From Pseudoduganella sp. (lineage in GTDB: Bacteria; Pseudomonadota; Gammaproteobacteria; Burkholderiales; Burkholderiaceae_D), in contig JAJTCO010000002.1 of the NCBI GenBank assembly GCA_021323265.1, forward strand, positions 97,470 through 161,469: a stretch of 64,000 nt of DNA, written 5' to 3'. A model generated the notes under the pieces. That model had not been told where the DNA came from. It did not search any database and was given only the letters and a program-made list of their open reading frames with translations. Shown here piece after piece: positions 19,092 to 27,759 of this stretch. The number at the start of each line of letters is the position of its first letter. The first letter of the stretch is position 1. A program made the translations under genes and the position numbers.

Positions 19092-20393
19092 GGCTTGGTT
19101 TTCTGTCATCAATTTCCAGGCCCAGGGCGCCAGTTCGCCGCCGCTGTACTTCTGGGTTGCGCCGGACAGGTTGACCGCCACCTGCACCGCATTGCCGTCC
19201 TTTTGGCGGCGGAAATGGAATACCTTGTCGTTGCCGGTATCCAGTACCTGCACCGGACCGCCGTATTGGCCGGCCGCCAGGGCGGGGTTGGCTTTCTTGA
19301 ACTGGATCAGTTGCGTGTAGAAGTCTTGCAGCTCATAGCCCTTCCACTGGATCGGGTCCTTTTCGAAGAATTCCAGCCGTTTCACCAGCCGCGCTTCCTG
19401 GCCGTTGTAGACCAGCGGCATGCCGGGCAAGGTGAAGGTCAGCACGGCCATGGCCTGGTAGGCCGGGCCGTACATTTCCTGGTCGGTGCCTTGCCAGGCG
19501 TTGAAATCGTGGTTGCTGGTAAAGCGCATGCGGTAGGCGGTGGCGGGGAAGGCCTTGGGCGGCTGCTCCACCCAGGCCTTCAGGGTGCGGGCGTCGGCCT
19601 GGCCTTTGGCGACCTTTTGCAGCACCTCGGTCAAGTCCCAGCCGTAGGTCATGTCGAAGGCCTGCTCGTGCAATTCCGGCTCGGACCATTCGGCCAGCAT
19701 GAACATGGGCTTGATCCTGTCGAGCTCCGTGCGCGCCTTGTTCCAGAAGGCCACGGGCAGCAGGCCGGCCACGTCGCAGCGGAAGCCGTCGATATCGGCT
19801 TCGCGCACCCAGAACGCCATGGCGTCGATCATCCCGTCCCACAGGGCCTTGTTATTGAAGTCCAGGCCGACCACGTCGGTCCAGTATTCGGGCTCGGGGC
19901 CGTTGGTGAAGGTGACGGGGTAGATCTGGCCTTTCTCGTTCTTCTTGTACCAGTCCGGGTGCTGCTTGACCCAGGGGTTGTCCCAGGCGGTATGGTTGGC
20001 GACCCAGTCCAGGATCACTTTCATGTCCATGGCATGCGCGCGCTTCACCAGCGCTTTCAGGTCGGCCATATTGCCGAACTCAGGGTTGACGGCCTTGTAG
20101 TCGGCAACGGCGTAGTAGCTTCCCAGCTTGCCTTTGCGGTTCTGCTTGCCGATCGGCTGGACCGGCATCAGCCACAGGATGTCCACGCCCATGCGTTTCA
20201 GGCGCGGCAGGTCGGCGCTGAACGCCTTCAGGGTGCCGGGCTGGCTGTACTGGCGCAGGTTCACTTCGTAGATCGTGGCGTTGCGCGTCCAGGGCAAATG
20301 TTCGTTGGCCGGGTTCAGGGCAGGTTGGGCGTAGGCGGGGGGCAGGCAGAACGAGAAGGCGAGCAGCAAGGCGGCAATGCTGGGGTGGCGCAT
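19080..20393 (-). CDS. Secreted alpha-amylase family (GH13) glycoside hydrolase
   Basis: 437 residues from ATG 20393 (GAGG upstream) with a signal peptide ending PAYA/Q at about residue 22. The frame is open far upstream, but that part overlaps the divergent gene at 20449. GH13 regions: VILDWVANHTAWDNPW (region I), DGFRCDVAG (nucleophile Asp207), MLAEWSEPE (acid/base Glu235) and FTSNHDFNAW (Asp296). All three catalytic acids are present. It should cleave alpha-1,4-glucans such as starch or maltodextrin in the periplasm or outside. No starch-binding module is seen. Transcribed toward the tRNA-Phe gene on the same strand. Confidence 0.92.
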   Translation of the reverse strand: MRHPSIAALLLAFSFCLPPAYAQPALNPANEHLPWTRNATIYEVNLRQYSQPGTLKAFSADLPRLKRMGVDILWLMPVQPIGKQNRKGKLGSYYAVADYKAVNPEFGNMADLKALVKRAHAMDMKVILDWVANHTAWDNPWVKQHPDWYKKNEKGQIYPVTFTNGPEPEYWTDVVGLDFNNKALWDGMIDAMAFWVREADIDGFRCDVAGLLPVAFWNKARTELDRIKPMFMLAEWSEPELHEQAFDMTYGWDLTEVLQKVAKGQADARTLKAWVEQPPKAFPATAYRMRFTSNHDFNAWQGTDQEMYGPAYQAMAVLTFTLPGMPLVYNGQEARLVKRLEFFEKDPIQWKGYELQDFYTQLIQFKKANPALAAGQYGGPVQVLDTGNDKVFHFRRQKDGNAVQVAVNLSGATQKYSGGELAPWAWKLMTENQALAK

Positions 20394-20448
20394 GGGCGGG
20401 ACCTCTTCAGACGGGAGCGGAGCGGTCATATTACGATAGAATCTTGCC

Positions 20449-20937
20449 ATGAGTGCACCCAACCTCGATCCCGGACAGATCGCGTTCATGCGCGGCGGCG
20501 TGTCGATCAGCGTGGCCAGTTGCGGCAGCAACGGCATGCCGCAGCTCGTGCGCGCCATCGGTTGCCGCGTCAGCGACGACGGCCGTCGCGTGACCGTCTT
20601 CGTGCCGGAAACGAAGTCACAGGCGGTGCAGCGCGACATTTTCGCGACCGGCGCCATTGCCGTGGCCTTCACCCAGCCCTCCACCCACCGCACCATGCAG
20701 CTCAAGAGCCGCGATGCGCGCGTGACGGCGCTGGCGCCGGACGACGCGCAGCTGGTGGAGTCCTATCGCGACGCCTTCGTGGCCGAAGTGGGCGCCATGG
20801 GCTTCCGCGAACATATGGTGCGCACGCTGCTGGCCTGCCCGCCGCAGCAACTGGTGGCGCTGAGCTTTTGCCCCAGCGAGGCGTACAGCCAGACGCCCGG
20901 GCCGAACGCTGGCAAGAAGCTGGAGGCGGGCGAATGA
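20449..20937 (+). CDS. PPOX-fold flavin/pyridoxamine-oxidase-like protein
   Basis: 162 residues, no signal peptide. The pattern QIAFMRGGVSISVASCGSNGMPQLVRAIGCRV, RVTVFVPETKSQAVQRDIFATGAIAVAFTQPSTHRTMQLKSRDARV is that of the split-barrel FMN-binding (pyridoxamine phosphate oxidase-like) superfamily. The flavin or other cofactor and substrate are not known. The stop codon overlaps the start of the next gene as ATGA, so the two are translationally coupled. The next gene begins with the same fold, suggesting a heterodimer or a sensory pair. Confidence 0.8.
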   Translation: MSAPNLDPGQIAFMRGGVSISVASCGSNGMPQLVRAIGCRVSDDGRRVTVFVPETKSQAVQRDIFATGAIAVAFTQPSTHRTMQLKSRDARVTALAPDDAQLVESYRDAFVAEVGAMGFREHMVRTLLACPPQQLVALSFCPSEAYSQTPGPNAGKKLEAGE

Positions 20938-22268
20938 ACGATGTCACGCTCGACACCATCCGCGAATGCTTCGAAGGCGTGATCCCGGCCGTGCTGGGCA
21001 CCGCTGACCTGGAGGGCATGCCGAACGCCTCCTACCTGTCGCAGGTGCAGTACATGGACCGCGAGCACGTGGCGCTGTCCTACCAGTTCTTCAACAAGAC
21101 GCGCTCGAACATCCTGGCCAATCCGCATGCCCGGCTGACGGTCGTCAATCCCTATACCGGCGCCCAGTATTCGCTGGCGCTGCAGTACCTGCGCACGGAA
21201 ACATCGGGCAAGCTGTTCGAAAGCATGAAGGCCAAGCTGGCTGGCCTGGCTTCGCACACCGGCATGAGCGGCGTGTTCAAACTGCTTGGCTCGGACGTCT
21301 TCCGCGTGACGGAAATCGTGTGCGTGGACCGCGACGTGGCGCCGCCGCCGGCGCCCCAGCGTAACGTGCTGGCCGCGTTGCGCCTGTGCTCCGAGCGTCT
21401 GCTGGCCTGCCGCGACCTGGCGCAATTGTTTGACGAAACCATGGCCTGCCTGGACGGCACGCTGGGCATCAGCCACGCCATGCTGCTGTTGCACGATCCG
21501 GCGGCGGCTTGCCTGTACACGGTGGCCAGCCACGGTTATGCGCAATCGGGTGTGGGTTCGGAAATCCCGCTGGGCCAGGGCGTGATCGGCGTGGCCGCGC
21601 GCGAGGGCACGCCGATCCGCATCAGCCACATGACGGCGGAGTACAGCTACAGCCGCGCCATCCGGCAGCAGACGGAAGCCACGGAACTGGCGTGCGCCCT
21701 GCAGACGGAAATTCCCTACCCGGGGCTGGCCGAGTCGCGCAGCCAGCTGGCCGTGCCGATCCAGGGCTGCGAACGGCTGCTGGGCGTGCTGTATGTGGAG
21801 AGTGCGCAGGACCTGCGCTTCAGTTACGACGATGAGGATGCGCTGGTGACGCTGTGCGGCCAGCTGGCAATGGCCATGCACATACTGCAGAACGTGCCCG
21901 TGCCCGAGCCTGAACCGGAAGTACTCGTTGCGCCGGCCGTACAAGGCACCCCGCTGATGGTCCGCCACTTCGCGGACAACGATTGCGTCTTCTTCGACAA
22001 CGACTACCTGATCAAGGGCGTCGCGGGCGCCGTGCTGTGGGCCCTGCTGCAGGACTTTGTCGCCCATGGCAAGACCGCGTTCAGCAACCGGGAACTGCGC
22101 CTGGACCAGCGCGTGCGGCTGCCCGATGTCAGCGACAACCTGGAAGCGCGCCTGGTGCTGCTGGCGCGGCGCCTGTGCGAGCGCGCGGCGCCGGTGCGTA
22201 TCGAGAAGACGGGGCGCGGACATTTTCGCCTGTGCGTCGAACGCCCCCTGCAACTGGTCGAAGCCTGA
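20934..22268 (+). CDS. PPOX-GAF fusion with winged-helix-like C-terminus
   Basis: 444 residues in three parts. Residues 1-150 are a second PPOX-like split barrel (VIPAVLGTADLEGMPNASYLSQVQYMDREHVALSYQFFNKTRSNILANPHARLTVVNP). Residues 165-320 are a GAF domain (LFDETMACLDGTLGISHAMLLLHDP, IPLGQGVIGVAAREGTPIRI, SQLAVPIQGCERLLGVLYVES). Residues 345-440 (GVAGAVLWALLQDFVAHGKTAF, LEARLVLLARRLCERAAPVRIEKTGRGHFRL) look like a winged helix with a final beta-hairpin as in OmpR-type DNA-binding domains. This makes a one-protein flavin/ligand sensor with a possible DNA-binding output. ATG 20934 overlaps the upstream PPOX stop. The winged-helix call is inference. Confidence 0.72.
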   Translation: MNDVTLDTIRECFEGVIPAVLGTADLEGMPNASYLSQVQYMDREHVALSYQFFNKTRSNILANPHARLTVVNPYTGAQYSLALQYLRTETSGKLFESMKAKLAGLASHTGMSGVFKLLGSDVFRVTEIVCVDRDVAPPPAPQRNVLAALRLCSERLLACRDLAQLFDETMACLDGTLGISHAMLLLHDPAAACLYTVASHGYAQSGVGSEIPLGQGVIGVAAREGTPIRISHMTAEYSYSRAIRQQTEATELACALQTEIPYPGLAESRSQLAVPIQGCERLLGVLYVESAQDLRFSYDDEDALVTLCGQLAMAMHILQNVPVPEPEPEVLVAPAVQGTPLMVRHFADNDCVFFDNDYLIKGVAGAVLWALLQDFVAHGKTAFSNRELRLDQRVRLPDVSDNLEARLVLLARRLCERAAPVRIEKTGRGHFRLCVERPLQLVEA

Positions 22269-22958
22269 CTACGCGGCCAGGGCCGATGGCGCGTCGGCCA
22301 GTGCCGCTTCCAGCTTCTGCATGTCGCGCGCGCTGATCAGGCTGCGCGTCAACGCCAGCACGCCGGCGAAGACGGGCGGCGGCATGCCCGCCCGCATCCC
22401 CGTCAGCATGCCCGCGCGTTCGGCCGGGTTGAGTGCCGGGATCATCCAGCGCATGGTCGATTGCATTTCCTCCGGGGGAATGGCGGCGATGATGCGCTCG
22501 TGGATCTCGTTCAGCTCCGCGTCGGTGTAGCAGGACCACAGCACGGCATTGTGTTCGGTTTCCTCCAGGTTCATGTGCACCAGGTTTTCGCCGATGAAGA
22601 CCGACAGCTGCAGGTGCAGGTGGTCGAGGTGCTGGAAGCGCGCGCTGCCGATGGCGGTGGCGCAGTGGTCGCACAGGGCCAGCAGCTTGTCGATGGCCCA
22701 GTCGTGGTGGTCGTGGTCGCCCTCCGCCAGCTGGGCGGAGCCGGGACGGCGCGCGTGCATGGCCGGATGCACGAAGTCGCGCTCGTGCTGCAGGTGCTTG
22801 CGCATCGCGCCCAGCAATTCGCGCACCTGCGCCAGGGCGCCGTGCAGGTCTTCGCTATCGGCGGCGTCGGCGCGCGACAGGCGGTTCTGGGTATCGCTCA
22901 TGAAGTTGCGCAGCGCCTTGTGGATGCCGGCATACATATTGATTCGTGGAGTGCTCAT
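22269..22958 (-). CDS. Hemerythrin-like (HHE) protein
   Basis: 229 residues from ATG 22958, which has AAGGA seven to eight bases upstream; ATG 22967 is in the same frame but too close to it. A four-helix pattern with spaced His/Glu is visible: NMYAGIHKALRNFM, HLQHERDFVHPAM, DHDHHDWAIDKLLALCDH, HLQLSVFIGENLVHMNLEETEHNAVLW. These give the H...HxxxE...H...HxxxxE-type ligands of a di-iron hemerythrin. Such domains bind O2, NO or store iron. The C-terminal about 60 residues are an extra helical part. It meets the stop codon of the PPOX-GAF gene head-on with no gap. Confidence 0.82.
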   Translation of the reverse strand: MSTPRINMYAGIHKALRNFMSDTQNRLSRADAADSEDLHGALAQVRELLGAMRKHLQHERDFVHPAMHARRPGSAQLAEGDHDHHDWAIDKLLALCDHCATAIGSARFQHLDHLHLQLSVFIGENLVHMNLEETEHNAVLWSCYTDAELNEIHERIIAAIPPEEMQSTMRWMIPALNPAERAGMLTGMRAGMPPPVFAGVLALTRSLISARDMQKLEAALADAPSALAA

Positions 22959-23040
22959 GTCATTCATCCTTTGTTTTGGTACGCAGGCAATGGTAGACAG
23001 GAAGCCACATTCGCGTTCTTAAAAACTCCCTCAGCAAACC

Positions 23041-24015
23041 TTAAAAACTTCTTAACGCGGGCGCGCGCTGGCGCGCTTTCAGGGTGGCGCCGTCGGGGCC
23101 GAACAGCAGGACGTGTTCGCCCGCCTCCGGCTTGGGCTGGTAGAGCCAGACCTCGCGCCCGCTGTCGAAGCGCAGGCTGGTCTGGGGCGGGCCGAAGGCG
23201 GCCAGCGCGGCGTTACGGTCGCGCGGGGCGGCGCCACTGGCGGGCGGCGGGTCGTCCATGTATTCAAAGCTGAGCAGCGTGTCGTCCGGCCAGGACAGGT
23301 CCCAGAGCGGGGCGAAATAGCTGCGCTCGAGCAGCATCTGGCAGTCGCAATAGGGCAGTTCCGCCGCCGGCGGATTGCCGGCATACAGCGCCTGGAACGG
23401 CAGGGTGGCGCGCCGTTCGCCGTGCTGCAGGGTGATGGCGAAGAGCGGGCGTTCCGTAAAGAAGAGATAGTTGCCGTTCGGATCGCCACAGACGCGCTCG
23501 GGACTGCGCAGGAGCTCATCCAGCCAGGCGAACAGGTGGGCGTTGTTGGAGACCAGCCCCGCGGCCATGCCGACCAGGCATTCGAGGCGCAGGTCGCCCA
23601 GGCGGCGCATGCCTGGCGGCACGTCGGGACTGCGCACCTCCGCGCGCCATGTCATGGACAAGGTCTTGCGGTTGGCCAGCACGGCGGCGTCTTCGCGCCA
23701 CAGTTTTTCGTCGCGCACCAGGGTAAAGCTGTTGTCGGCGGCGATCGGCACGGCCAGGCTGGCCGTATCGCCCACGATTTTCAGGCGGATGTCTTGCATG
23801 GACGTGCCGGGCTGGCGCGGCAGCAGACGGAAACGCAGGGTCGCCTGCGGCGCCAGCGCCCGTTGGCGCGCAAACAGCTCCATGCCCTGCAACATCTTGC
23901 GGTAGGACTTGTCGACGGGGGAGCGGGTGCTGGGCACTTCCACTTTCGGCAGCGCCTGGGCCGGGGCGGGGGCCAGGAACGCGGCGGCGACCAGCAGGAG
24001 AACCGTTTTCCACAT
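23041..24015 (-). CDS. Secreted protein of unknown function, paralogue of the gene at 53757
   Basis: 324 residues from ATG 24015 (MWKTVLLLVAAAFLAPAPAQA, a signal peptide); ATG 24033 is an alternative adding six residues. The mature N-terminal two thirds align by eye with the product of 53757-54503. Shared are VEV at the start, YRxML.G...F...RALAP, and a nearly identical block VRSP.VP.GMRRLGDLRLEC. The extra C-terminal part includes LPYCDCQMLLERSYFAPLWDLSWPDDTLLSFEYMDD. It resembles no family I can name. The spread of the two copies over 30 kb suggests an expanded lineage-specific family of periplasmic proteins. It is divergent from the hybrid kinase gene. Confidence 0.75.
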   Translation of the reverse strand: MWKTVLLLVAAAFLAPAPAQALPKVEVPSTRSPVDKSYRKMLQGMELFARQRALAPQATLRFRLLPRQPGTSMQDIRLKIVGDTASLAVPIAADNSFTLVRDEKLWREDAAVLANRKTLSMTWRAEVRSPDVPPGMRRLGDLRLECLVGMAAGLVSNNAHLFAWLDELLRSPERVCGDPNGNYLFFTERPLFAITLQHGERRATLPFQALYAGNPPAAELPYCDCQMLLERSYFAPLWDLSWPDDTLLSFEYMDDPPPASGAAPRDRNAALAAFGPPQTSLRFDSGREVWLYQPKPEAGEHVLLFGPDGATLKARQRAPALRSF

Positions 24016-24083
24016 AATGCCGAATTGTGGCATCCTCTTCAAATCTCTGCTTACTGAACGCGCCAGTCGTGCGCACCTCACCA

Positions 24084-25988
24084 ATGATCAACGATCTGCC
24101 GACGCTTGAGACCTTGCCTTCCCGCCATGAACTTCTGGTGGCCAGCATCAGCGATTATGCGATCTGCATGCTCGATCCGCAGGGGCGCGTGACCAGCTGG
24201 AACGCCGGCGCGCGGCGCTGCATCGGGTACGCAGAACGCGAGGCGGTCGGCATGCACTTCGCACGCCTGCACACGCAGGAAGAGCAGCAGGCCGGCCTGC
24301 CGGGCCAGGCCCTGGACATTGCCCTGGCGGAAGGGCGCCATCAAAGCGAAGGCTGGCGCTTGCGCAAGGATGGTTCGCGTTTCTGGGCCAGCGTGATCCT
24401 GGATCCGGTCCGCACGCCGGACGGCGAGCATGTCGGCTTTGCGATGGTGGCGCGCGACATTTCGGAAGACCGGCGCGTGCTGGACGCGCTGCGCGAAAGC
24501 GAACAGCGTTTCCGCCTGCTGGTGCAAGGTGTGATCGATTACGCGATCTACATGCTCTCGCCCGATGGACTGATCACCAACTGGAATTCAGGCGCCGAAC
24601 GCATCAAGGGATTCAAGCTCGATGAAGTGATCGGCAGCCACTATCGCCGCTTCTTCACCGAGGAGGACCGGCTCGACGGTGCGCCGGAGCGTGCGCTGGT
24701 GGTGGCGGCGCGCGACGGGCGTTACGAGTCCGAAGGCTGGCGCGTGCGCAAGGACGGCACGCGCTTCTGGGCGCATGCGGTGGTCGACGCGCTGTACGAC
24801 GACTACGGCAAGTTGATCGGCTTCGCCAAGGTCACGCGCGACAATACGGAAAAGCGCCTGGCGGCCGAGTCGCTGGAGCAGGCGCGCGCGGCGCTGTTCC
24901 AGGCGCAGAAAATGGAATCGATCGGGCAACTGACGGGCGGCGTGGCACACGACTTCAACAACCTGCTGGCAGTCATCTCCAACGGCATCGACATCCTGCG
25001 CGCGGGCCCTGCGGCCGAGTCGCGCGCGCGCGTGATGGACAGCATGCGGCGCGCGGTGGAGCGCGGCGCTTCGCTGACGCAGCAGTTGCTCTCCTTTGCG
25101 CGCCAGCAGCCGCTGGCGCCGACGGTGCAGCAGCTGAACCAGCTGGTGGCCGGCTTCGAAGGCGTGCTGCGGCGCGCCGCGGGTCCGCTGGTGCGCCTGG
25201 AGCTGGACCTCGATCCCAAGCTGCGCCATGCCTCGATCGACGAGGCGCGTTTCGAAGCGGCGCTGCTGAATCTTGTGGTCAACGCGCGCGACGCCATGCC
25301 CGACGGCGGCGCCATCGAAGTCACGACTTGCAACGTGACGCTGGCGCCCAACCAGGCGGCCACGCTGGCGGCCGGCGACTATGTGCGGGTGAGCGTCACC
25401 GACACCGGAAGCGGCATGAGCGCCGAGGTGCGCGAACGGGCCTTCGAGCCCTTCTTCACCACCAAGGAAACAGGCAAGGGGACCGGCCTTGGCCTGAGCC
25501 AGGTGTACGGCTTCATCATGCAATCCGGCGGCGGGGTCACCATCGACACGGAGGAAGGGCGCGGCACCACGATCAACCTGTTCCTGCCGGCACTGGGCGA
25601 ATCGACGCCTGAAATGACCGTGCAGCGCGCGCAGCGCGAAGAACGCGTGCTGATCGTCGAGGACGACCCGCTGGTGATGGAATCGGCGCGCGAACTGTTC
25701 CAGGCCATGGGCTATGCGATCCTGCAGGCCAGCGATGGCGCGGCGGCACTGCGCGCGCTGCAGCGCGAGAGCGAAGTGGATGTGCTGTTCAGCGACGTGA
25801 TGATGCCGAACGGGATGAGCGGACTGGAACTGGCGCGCGAGGTGCGCCAGCGCTATCCGGCCATCAAGATCATCCTTGCTTCCGGCTTCCCGCAGCCCGC
25901 CATGCAAGGCGAAGGTCTGGAGGAGTTTTCCTTCGTTGGCAAGCCTTACCGCCTGGCCGACCTGGCGCGGCAGCTGCGCACCCGCTGA
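24084..25988 (+). CDS. Hybrid sensor histidine kinase: PAS-PAS-HisKA-HATPase-REC
   Basis: 634 residues, no membrane helix, so a cytosolic sensor. Two PAS domains in tandem (about 15-130 and 140-255), each with a WNxGAxR core and ending in GFA-V-RDxxE, are close copies of each other. The dimerisation domain carries the phospho-acceptor His289 (GGVAHDFNNLL). The ATPase domain has N-box NLVVNARDAMPDGG, DTGSGM and GTGLGLSQVYG. A C-terminal receiver has Asp571 (LFSDVMMPNGMSG) and the Lys of GKPY. The HDFNN H-box and attached receiver are typical of proteobacterial hybrid kinases. No HPt protein is encoded nearby. ATG 24084 is preferred; the frame is open 19 codons further upstream. Confidence 0.92.
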   Translation: MINDLPTLETLPSRHELLVASISDYAICMLDPQGRVTSWNAGARRCIGYAEREAVGMHFARLHTQEEQQAGLPGQALDIALAEGRHQSEGWRLRKDGSRFWASVILDPVRTPDGEHVGFAMVARDISEDRRVLDALRESEQRFRLLVQGVIDYAIYMLSPDGLITNWNSGAERIKGFKLDEVIGSHYRRFFTEEDRLDGAPERALVVAARDGRYESEGWRVRKDGTRFWAHAVVDALYDDYGKLIGFAKVTRDNTEKRLAAESLEQARAALFQAQKMESIGQLTGGVAHDFNNLLAVISNGIDILRAGPAAESRARVMDSMRRAVERGASLTQQLLSFARQQPLAPTVQQLNQLVAGFEGVLRRAAGPLVRLELDLDPKLRHASIDEARFEAALLNLVVNARDAMPDGGAIEVTTCNVTLAPNQAATLAAGDYVRVSVTDTGSGMSAEVRERAFEPFFTTKETGKGTGLGLSQVYGFIMQSGGGVTIDTEEGRGTTINLFLPALGESTPEMTVQRAQREERVLIVEDDPLVMESARELFQAMGYAILQASDGAAALRALQRESEVDVLFSDVMMPNGMSGLELAREVRQRYPAIKIILASGFPQPAMQGEGLEEFSFVGKPYRLADLARQLRTR

Positions 25989-26029
25989 GGTACACTTGTC
26001 GCCTTTGACACTTGGTGCAGAGGAAGACA

Positions 26030-27328
26030 ATGACTAAGGCAGGAGTGAACAAGCTGGTGCTGGGAGGATTGGCCATGCTGATGGCGGGCAGCGCGCTGGC
26101 GGCGACGGTGCAGGACGTGGCGGAGCGCTACCGCAAGCTGGCGCTGGCCATCGGCCAGCACGACAGCAGCTACGTCGATGCGTATTACGGGCCGCCGGAG
26201 CTGGAACAGCAGGCCGCCCGCAACAAGCAGACCTTGGCGTCGATCCGCGCCGACGTGCAGGCCGCGCAGCGCGATATCGCCAAGCAGAAGGCGGGCAACG
26301 CCGACGAAGCCTTGCGCATCGAATTCCTTTCCAAACAGCTGAAGGCCATGCATGCCCGCGTCGAAATGTTGGAGGGCCGCAAGTTCACCTTCGACGAGGA
26401 GACCGCGCTACTGTACGACGCCGTGACGCCGCACCACGACCGCGCCTACTACATGGCGCTGGTGGCGCAGGTCGACAAGCTGCTGCCGGGCGAGGGCACG
26501 CTGCCGGAAAGGCTGAAGGCTTTCCGCGCCAGGTTCGCCATCCCGAAGGACAAGCTCAAGCCCGTGTTCGACGCCTCCATCGCCGCCTGCCGCGAGCGCA
26601 CCGCCGCCTTCATGGCGCTGCCGGAGAAGGAAAGTTTCGTGCTGGAGTTCGTGACCGGCAAGCCCTGGTCCGGCTATAACTGGTACAAGGGCAACGCGCA
26701 CAGCCTGATCCAGATCAATACCGAGTTCCCGATCTATATCGAGCGCGCGCTGGACCTGGGCTGCCACGAAGGCTATCCGGGCCACCACGTCTACAACGCG
26801 ATGCTGGAGCAGGCCCTGGTCAAGCAGCGCAACTGGGTGGAGTTCAGCGTGTACCCGCTGTATTCGCCGATGTCGCTGATCGCCGAAGGCAGCGCGAACT
26901 ATGGCGTGGAACTGGCGTTCACCGATGCGGAGCGCCTGGCCTTCGAGCAGAAGGTGCTGTACCCGCTGGCCGGCCTGGACCCGGCGCTGGCGCCGCAATA
27001 CGCGGCGCTGACCCGGCTGCTGGGCAAGCTCAGCTATGCCGACAACGATGCGGCGCAGGCCTACCTGGAAGGCAAGTGGACGCGCGAGCAAACCATCGAG
27101 TGGCTGGTGAACGTGGGGCTGTACCCGCCGGAGAAGTCGGCGCAGCGCCTGTCCTTCTACGAAGCCAACCGCGGCTACGTGATCAACTACAACCTGGGCA
27201 AGGACATGGTCAAGGCCTGGGTTGAGCAGCAGGTGACGAGCAGCGACCCGGCGCTCGCGCGCAAGCAGCGCTGGGAAGCATTCAAGGCGCTGCTGTCGTC
27301 GCCGCGATTGGCTAGCGCCTTGCGCTAG
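26030..27328 (+). CDS. DUF885-like secreted metallopeptidase
   Basis: 432 residues; ATG 26030 follows AGGAAG and gives a signal peptide (LVLGGLAMLMAGSALAA). The key motif is CHEGYPGHHVYNAMLE (His246, Glu247, His252, His253). It matches the HEGxPGHH block of the DUF885 family, thought to be zinc-dependent (carboxy)peptidases. YPLYSPMSLIAEGSANYGVELAF supplies the downstream Glu region. The chain is shorter than the usual 550-600 residues of DUF885 proteins, so it is a compact variant. A weak GC hairpin with CTTTCTT (27334-27352) lies just after the stop codon. Confidence 0.82.
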   Translation: MTKAGVNKLVLGGLAMLMAGSALAATVQDVAERYRKLALAIGQHDSSYVDAYYGPPELEQQAARNKQTLASIRADVQAAQRDIAKQKAGNADEALRIEFLSKQLKAMHARVEMLEGRKFTFDEETALLYDAVTPHHDRAYYMALVAQVDKLLPGEGTLPERLKAFRARFAIPKDKLKPVFDASIAACRERTAAFMALPEKESFVLEFVTGKPWSGYNWYKGNAHSLIQINTEFPIYIERALDLGCHEGYPGHHVYNAMLEQALVKQRNWVEFSVYPLYSPMSLIAEGSANYGVELAFTDAERLAFEQKVLYPLAGLDPALAPQYAALTRLLGKLSYADNDAAQAYLEGKWTREQTIEWLVNVGLYPPEKSAQRLSFYEANRGYVINYNLGKDMVKAWVEQQVTSSDPALARKQRWEAFKALLSSPRLASALR

Positions 27329-27338
27329 AGCGCCCGCC

Positions 27339-27635
27339 TCAGGCGGCTTTCTTCGCGCTCAGGCATTCTTTCATGAATGCCTTGCGCTCGTCGCCCTTCT
27401 TGCCTGCGGCGTCCGCATTGCAGGCTTTCATCTTGTCTTGCTGCGTCATCGGCGCGGCAGGCTTGTTGCTCAGGCATTCCTTCATGAAGGCCTTGCGTTC
27501 GTCGCCCTTCTTGCCTTCCGCTTCCTTGTTGCAGGTCGTCATCTTCGATTGCTGCGTGTTCTTGGCCGGCGCCGGATCGGCGGCGAAGGCTGCGGAACAG
27601 GACAGGGCCAGGGCGGCAATGATCAGTTTTTTCAT
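27339..27635 (-). CDS. psiF: PsiF-repeat protein
   Basis: 98 residues with a signal peptide (MKKLIIAALALSCSAAFAA). The mature part holds two copies of the PsiF repeat, each of the form QQxKMxxCNxxAxGKKGDERKAFMKECLS, with two Cys per repeat. PsiF is a small periplasmic protein first described as phosphate-starvation-inducible in Escherichia coli; its function is unknown. The AAGGA Shine-Dalgarno is clear. No Pho box was identified by eye. Confidence 0.92.
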   Translation of the reverse strand: MKKLIIAALALSCSAAFAADPAPAKNTQQSKMTTCNKEAEGKKGDERKAFMKECLSNKPAAPMTQQDKMKACNADAAGKKGDERKAFMKECLSAKKAA

Positions 27636-27759
27636 GCGGATTCCTTCTTACAGTTGAGTTGATCTGGCGGTAGTAACTATACATAGATTTTTTGTCGATG
27701 TGACCTATTCTCAGAGGATGTCGTTGAGTTCAAACGGCAGTTTCCTCACGGGGGTGAAC

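Noticed and set aside
19095..20933. Plus-strand extension of the PPOX-GAF frame across the amylase region
   Set aside because: The frame is open for over 600 codons upstream of ATG 20934 but is antisense to the amylase and in another frame of the first PPOX gene. The ATGA junction marks the true start.
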